From Synergistaceae bacterium (GTDB taxonomy: Bacteria; Synergistota; Synergistia; Synergistales; Aminobacteriaceae), in NCBI GenBank assembly GCA_017394925.1, contig JAFPWQ010000222.1, positions 1-7,529 of the forward strand: 7,529 bases of DNA. The letters are read 5' to 3'. The translations under genes were made by a program, and so were the position numbers. The notes under the pieces are model-generated. The model was not told the DNA's origin. It made no database searches and worked only from the letters and a program-made list of their open reading frames with translations. Every line of letters starts with the position of its first letter. The stretch's first letter is position 1. Of this stretch, positions 6,289 through 7,529 are shown piece after piece.

Positions 6289-7461
6289 ATGACACACAAG
6301 TTATATTACGAAGACACATACGCAAAAGAATTTGACGCTGAAGTGATTTCGCATGACGGCAATAAATTAATTTTGAATCAGACTCTCTTTTATCCAGGCG
6401 GAGGAGGTCAGCCATGTGATTTGGGCAGCATTAACGATGTTGAAGTAGTTGAAGTAATCGAAGACGGCGAAAATATAATTCACGTCATGAAAGAAGAAAT
6501 TGCAGATAAAAACGTTCATGGGATTCTGAACTGGGACAGAAGATTTGAACTCATGCAGCAGCATCTCGGCGAACATCTTTTTGCAGGTTCACTCTGGACT
6601 CTTCATCATTTGCACACTGACAGAATGAGAATCGAAGGCGATAACGTTTCAATTGACACGGACAAACCTGCGGACATGAACGCGATACTCGAAGCAGAAC
6701 ATGCCGCGAATGAATCAATCTGGAAAGATATTCCCGTCGAAGTGATTTATCCCGACATGGCCGAAGTGAAAGAACATGCGCGTAAACTTCCGCCGGAGAA
6801 TGCAGTCATGCCCATACGAATCGTAAAAGTTGAAGGCGTTGACTATGTGCCATGCTGCGGTCTTCATGTAAGCTCAACGGGTCAGGCGGGACTCGTGAAA
6901 ATCACATCATGCGAGAATCACAAAGGCGGCTCAAGAATATATCTCAAGTGCGGAAGAGCTGCTTACAAGTGGCTTGATTCACTTTACGCTGAAGTCCGAA
7001 AAGCAGAGAGTGAACTTGTCTGCGGCTATGAAGGAATCAACGAGAAGATTATGATTCTCAAATCACAGATACATGACCTCAAAGCACATAATGAAGCAAC
7101 GATTGACCGCTTAATGAAGCCCATTGCAGATAATTTGATTCAGAATGCACAGAACGGAATAATCACTCACGTAATGCATGGCTCAGATCAGGAAGAGATA
7201 AAACGTTTATTCAGGCTATTAACGAATGAGAACAACGGCATTGTCTCATTGCTTGCGGGTGTAAATGATTCAGGAGTATTTATCATCTTCGGAACTCACA
7301 AGGAGAATAAAAATATAGATGTGAGACCAGCATTTAAGAAAGCAATCGAAATTCTCGGCGGTAAAGGGGGCGGAAGTTCATTCTGTGCGCAGGGACACGG
7401 GAAAAATTCTGAGGCTCTGAATGATGCACTCAATGCTGCCGTCAATGCAATAAAATCATAA
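6289..7461 (+). CDS. Alanyl-tRNA editing protein, AlaX long type with DHHA1 domain
   Basis: Proteins of this family act in trans to hydrolyse tRNA(Ala) mischarged with serine or glycine, resembling the editing and C-terminal parts of alanyl-tRNA synthetase without its catalytic core. The protein has 390 residues, as expected for the long form. The N-terminal barrel shows FYPGGGGQPCDLG at 34-46. The zinc-binding editing site is formed by HLGEH (His92, His96) and CCGLH (Cys189, His193), followed by SSTGQAG. A helical linker at about 230-285 leads to a DHHA1 domain ending in GGKGGGSSFCAQGHG at 358-372. All four metal ligands are present, so activity is likely. The usual Thr or Ser after His92 is Leu. 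The gene is divergent from the coiled-coil/serC/serA unit; a quality-control link to cellular serine is attractive but unproven. No terminator separates it from the frame starting at 7480. Confidence 0.92.
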   Translation: MTHKLYYEDTYAKEFDAEVISHDGNKLILNQTLFYPGGGGQPCDLGSINDVEVVEVIEDGENIIHVMKEEIADKNVHGILNWDRRFELMQQHLGEHLFAGSLWTLHHLHTDRMRIEGDNVSIDTDKPADMNAILEAEHAANESIWKDIPVEVIYPDMAEVKEHARKLPPENAVMPIRIVKVEGVDYVPCCGLHVSSTGQAGLVKITSCENHKGGSRIYLKCGRAAYKWLDSLYAEVRKAESELVCGYEGINEKIMILKSQIHDLKAHNEATIDRLMKPIADNLIQNAQNGIITHVMHGSDQEEIKRLFRLLTNENNGIVSLLAGVNDSGVFIIFGTHKENKNIDVRPAFKKAIEILGGKGGGSSFCAQGHGKNSEALNDALNAAVNAIKS

Positions 7462-7465
7462 TATT

Positions 7466-7470
7466 AGAGG
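7466..7470 (+). promoter_or_regulatory. Shine-Dalgarno of the repeat-bearing frame
   Basis: AGAGG lies 9 nt before the ATG at 7480, inside the 18-nt gap after alaX. It is the main evidence that the frame entering the GAACA repeat is translated in this direction. Confidence 0.65.
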
Positions 7471-7479
7471 ATTGACAAA

Positions 7480-7529
7480 ATGCAAAGTTCATGCATAATT
7501 GAACAGAACAGAACAGAACAGAACAGAAC
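7480..7529 (+). CDS. Start of a gene with a GAACA repeat in its 5' coding end, 3'-truncated by the window edge
   Basis: An ATG with AGAGG 9 nt upstream begins MQSSCII and then enters EQNRT pentapeptide repeats encoded by a GAACA tandem tract. Only 16 complete codons are visible, so the product is unknown. No signal peptide is visible before the repeat. The gene begins 18 nt after alaX on the same strand and could share its transcript. Because the repeat unit is five bases, each gain or loss of a unit changes the downstream frame, so the gene is a candidate for ON/OFF switching during replication. Whether the copy number here is ON or OFF cannot be told. The visible part is short enough that a non-coding repeat remains possible. 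Confidence 0.55.
   Translation, partial: MQSSCIIEQNRTEQNR
7501..7529 (+). repeat. GAACA pentanucleotide tandem repeat (5.8 visible units)
   Basis: There are five perfect GAACA units plus GAAC, with no interruptions, and the tract continues to the last base. All three forward frames read the same circular peptide E-Q-N-R-T without stops. The three reverse frames read a C-S-V-L-F cycle, also without stops. The true copy number is unknown because the window ends inside the tract. Confidence 0.97.

Noticed and set aside
7487..7504. Small inverted repeat GTTCA/TGAAC around the beginning of the repeat tract
   Set aside because: A five-base stem with an AT-rich eight-base loop is too weak to call. 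The match arises because the right arm is the first repeat unit itself.
7501..7529. CRISPR array or other spacer-repeat structure at the right edge
   Set aside because: The units are five bases long and directly adjacent with no spacers, so it is a simple sequence repeat.

Overview
The window is a compact, ordinary-looking bacterial chromosome segment, AT-leaning, with strong AGGAGG/AGAGG-type ribosome binding sites and short gaps between genes. It carries amino-acid biosynthesis genes, two uncharacterised genes, and a striking short tandem repeat at its right edge. The short-form ArgC, the arginine-sensitive type of ArgB and the short ACT-containing SerA fit an anaerobic, gut-type bacterium of the Clostridia or Synergistota kind. 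That is an inference from protein style; no rRNA or other taxonomic marker is present.

Layout. On the + strand, 1-2752 is an arginine operon: argC (5' end outside the window), argB and argD, three consecutive steps from N-acetylglutamate to N-acetylornithine. After a 102-nt gap comes a + strand gene (2855-3406) for an extremely Met/Pro-rich, apparently disordered protein of unknown function. It is closed by a good intrinsic terminator at 3425-3463. On the - strand, read right to left, lie a small coiled-coil protein with a C-terminal membrane helix (6185-5769), serC (5744-4659) and serA (4659-3472). The gaps are small and serC/serA overlap by one base, so they probably form one operon. SerA and SerC catalyse the first two steps of serine synthesis from 3-phosphoglycerate. 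On the + strand, divergent from that operon, is an alanyl-tRNA editing protein of the long AlaX type (6289-7461). The two units are separated by a 103-nt region containing a palindromic ATTATAAT that gives a TATAAT -10 box on both strands.

Right edge. Eighteen bases after alaX, a new reading frame starts at 7480 behind a good Shine-Dalgarno. Within eight codons it enters a perfect GAACA pentanucleotide tandem repeat that runs off the window. A repeat with a unit not divisible by three, just inside a start codon, is the classic architecture of a translational phase-variation switch, and it is the most interesting signal here. The rest of that gene is not visible.

No tRNA, rRNA, riboswitch, CRISPR array, transposase, integrase or phage gene was recognised.
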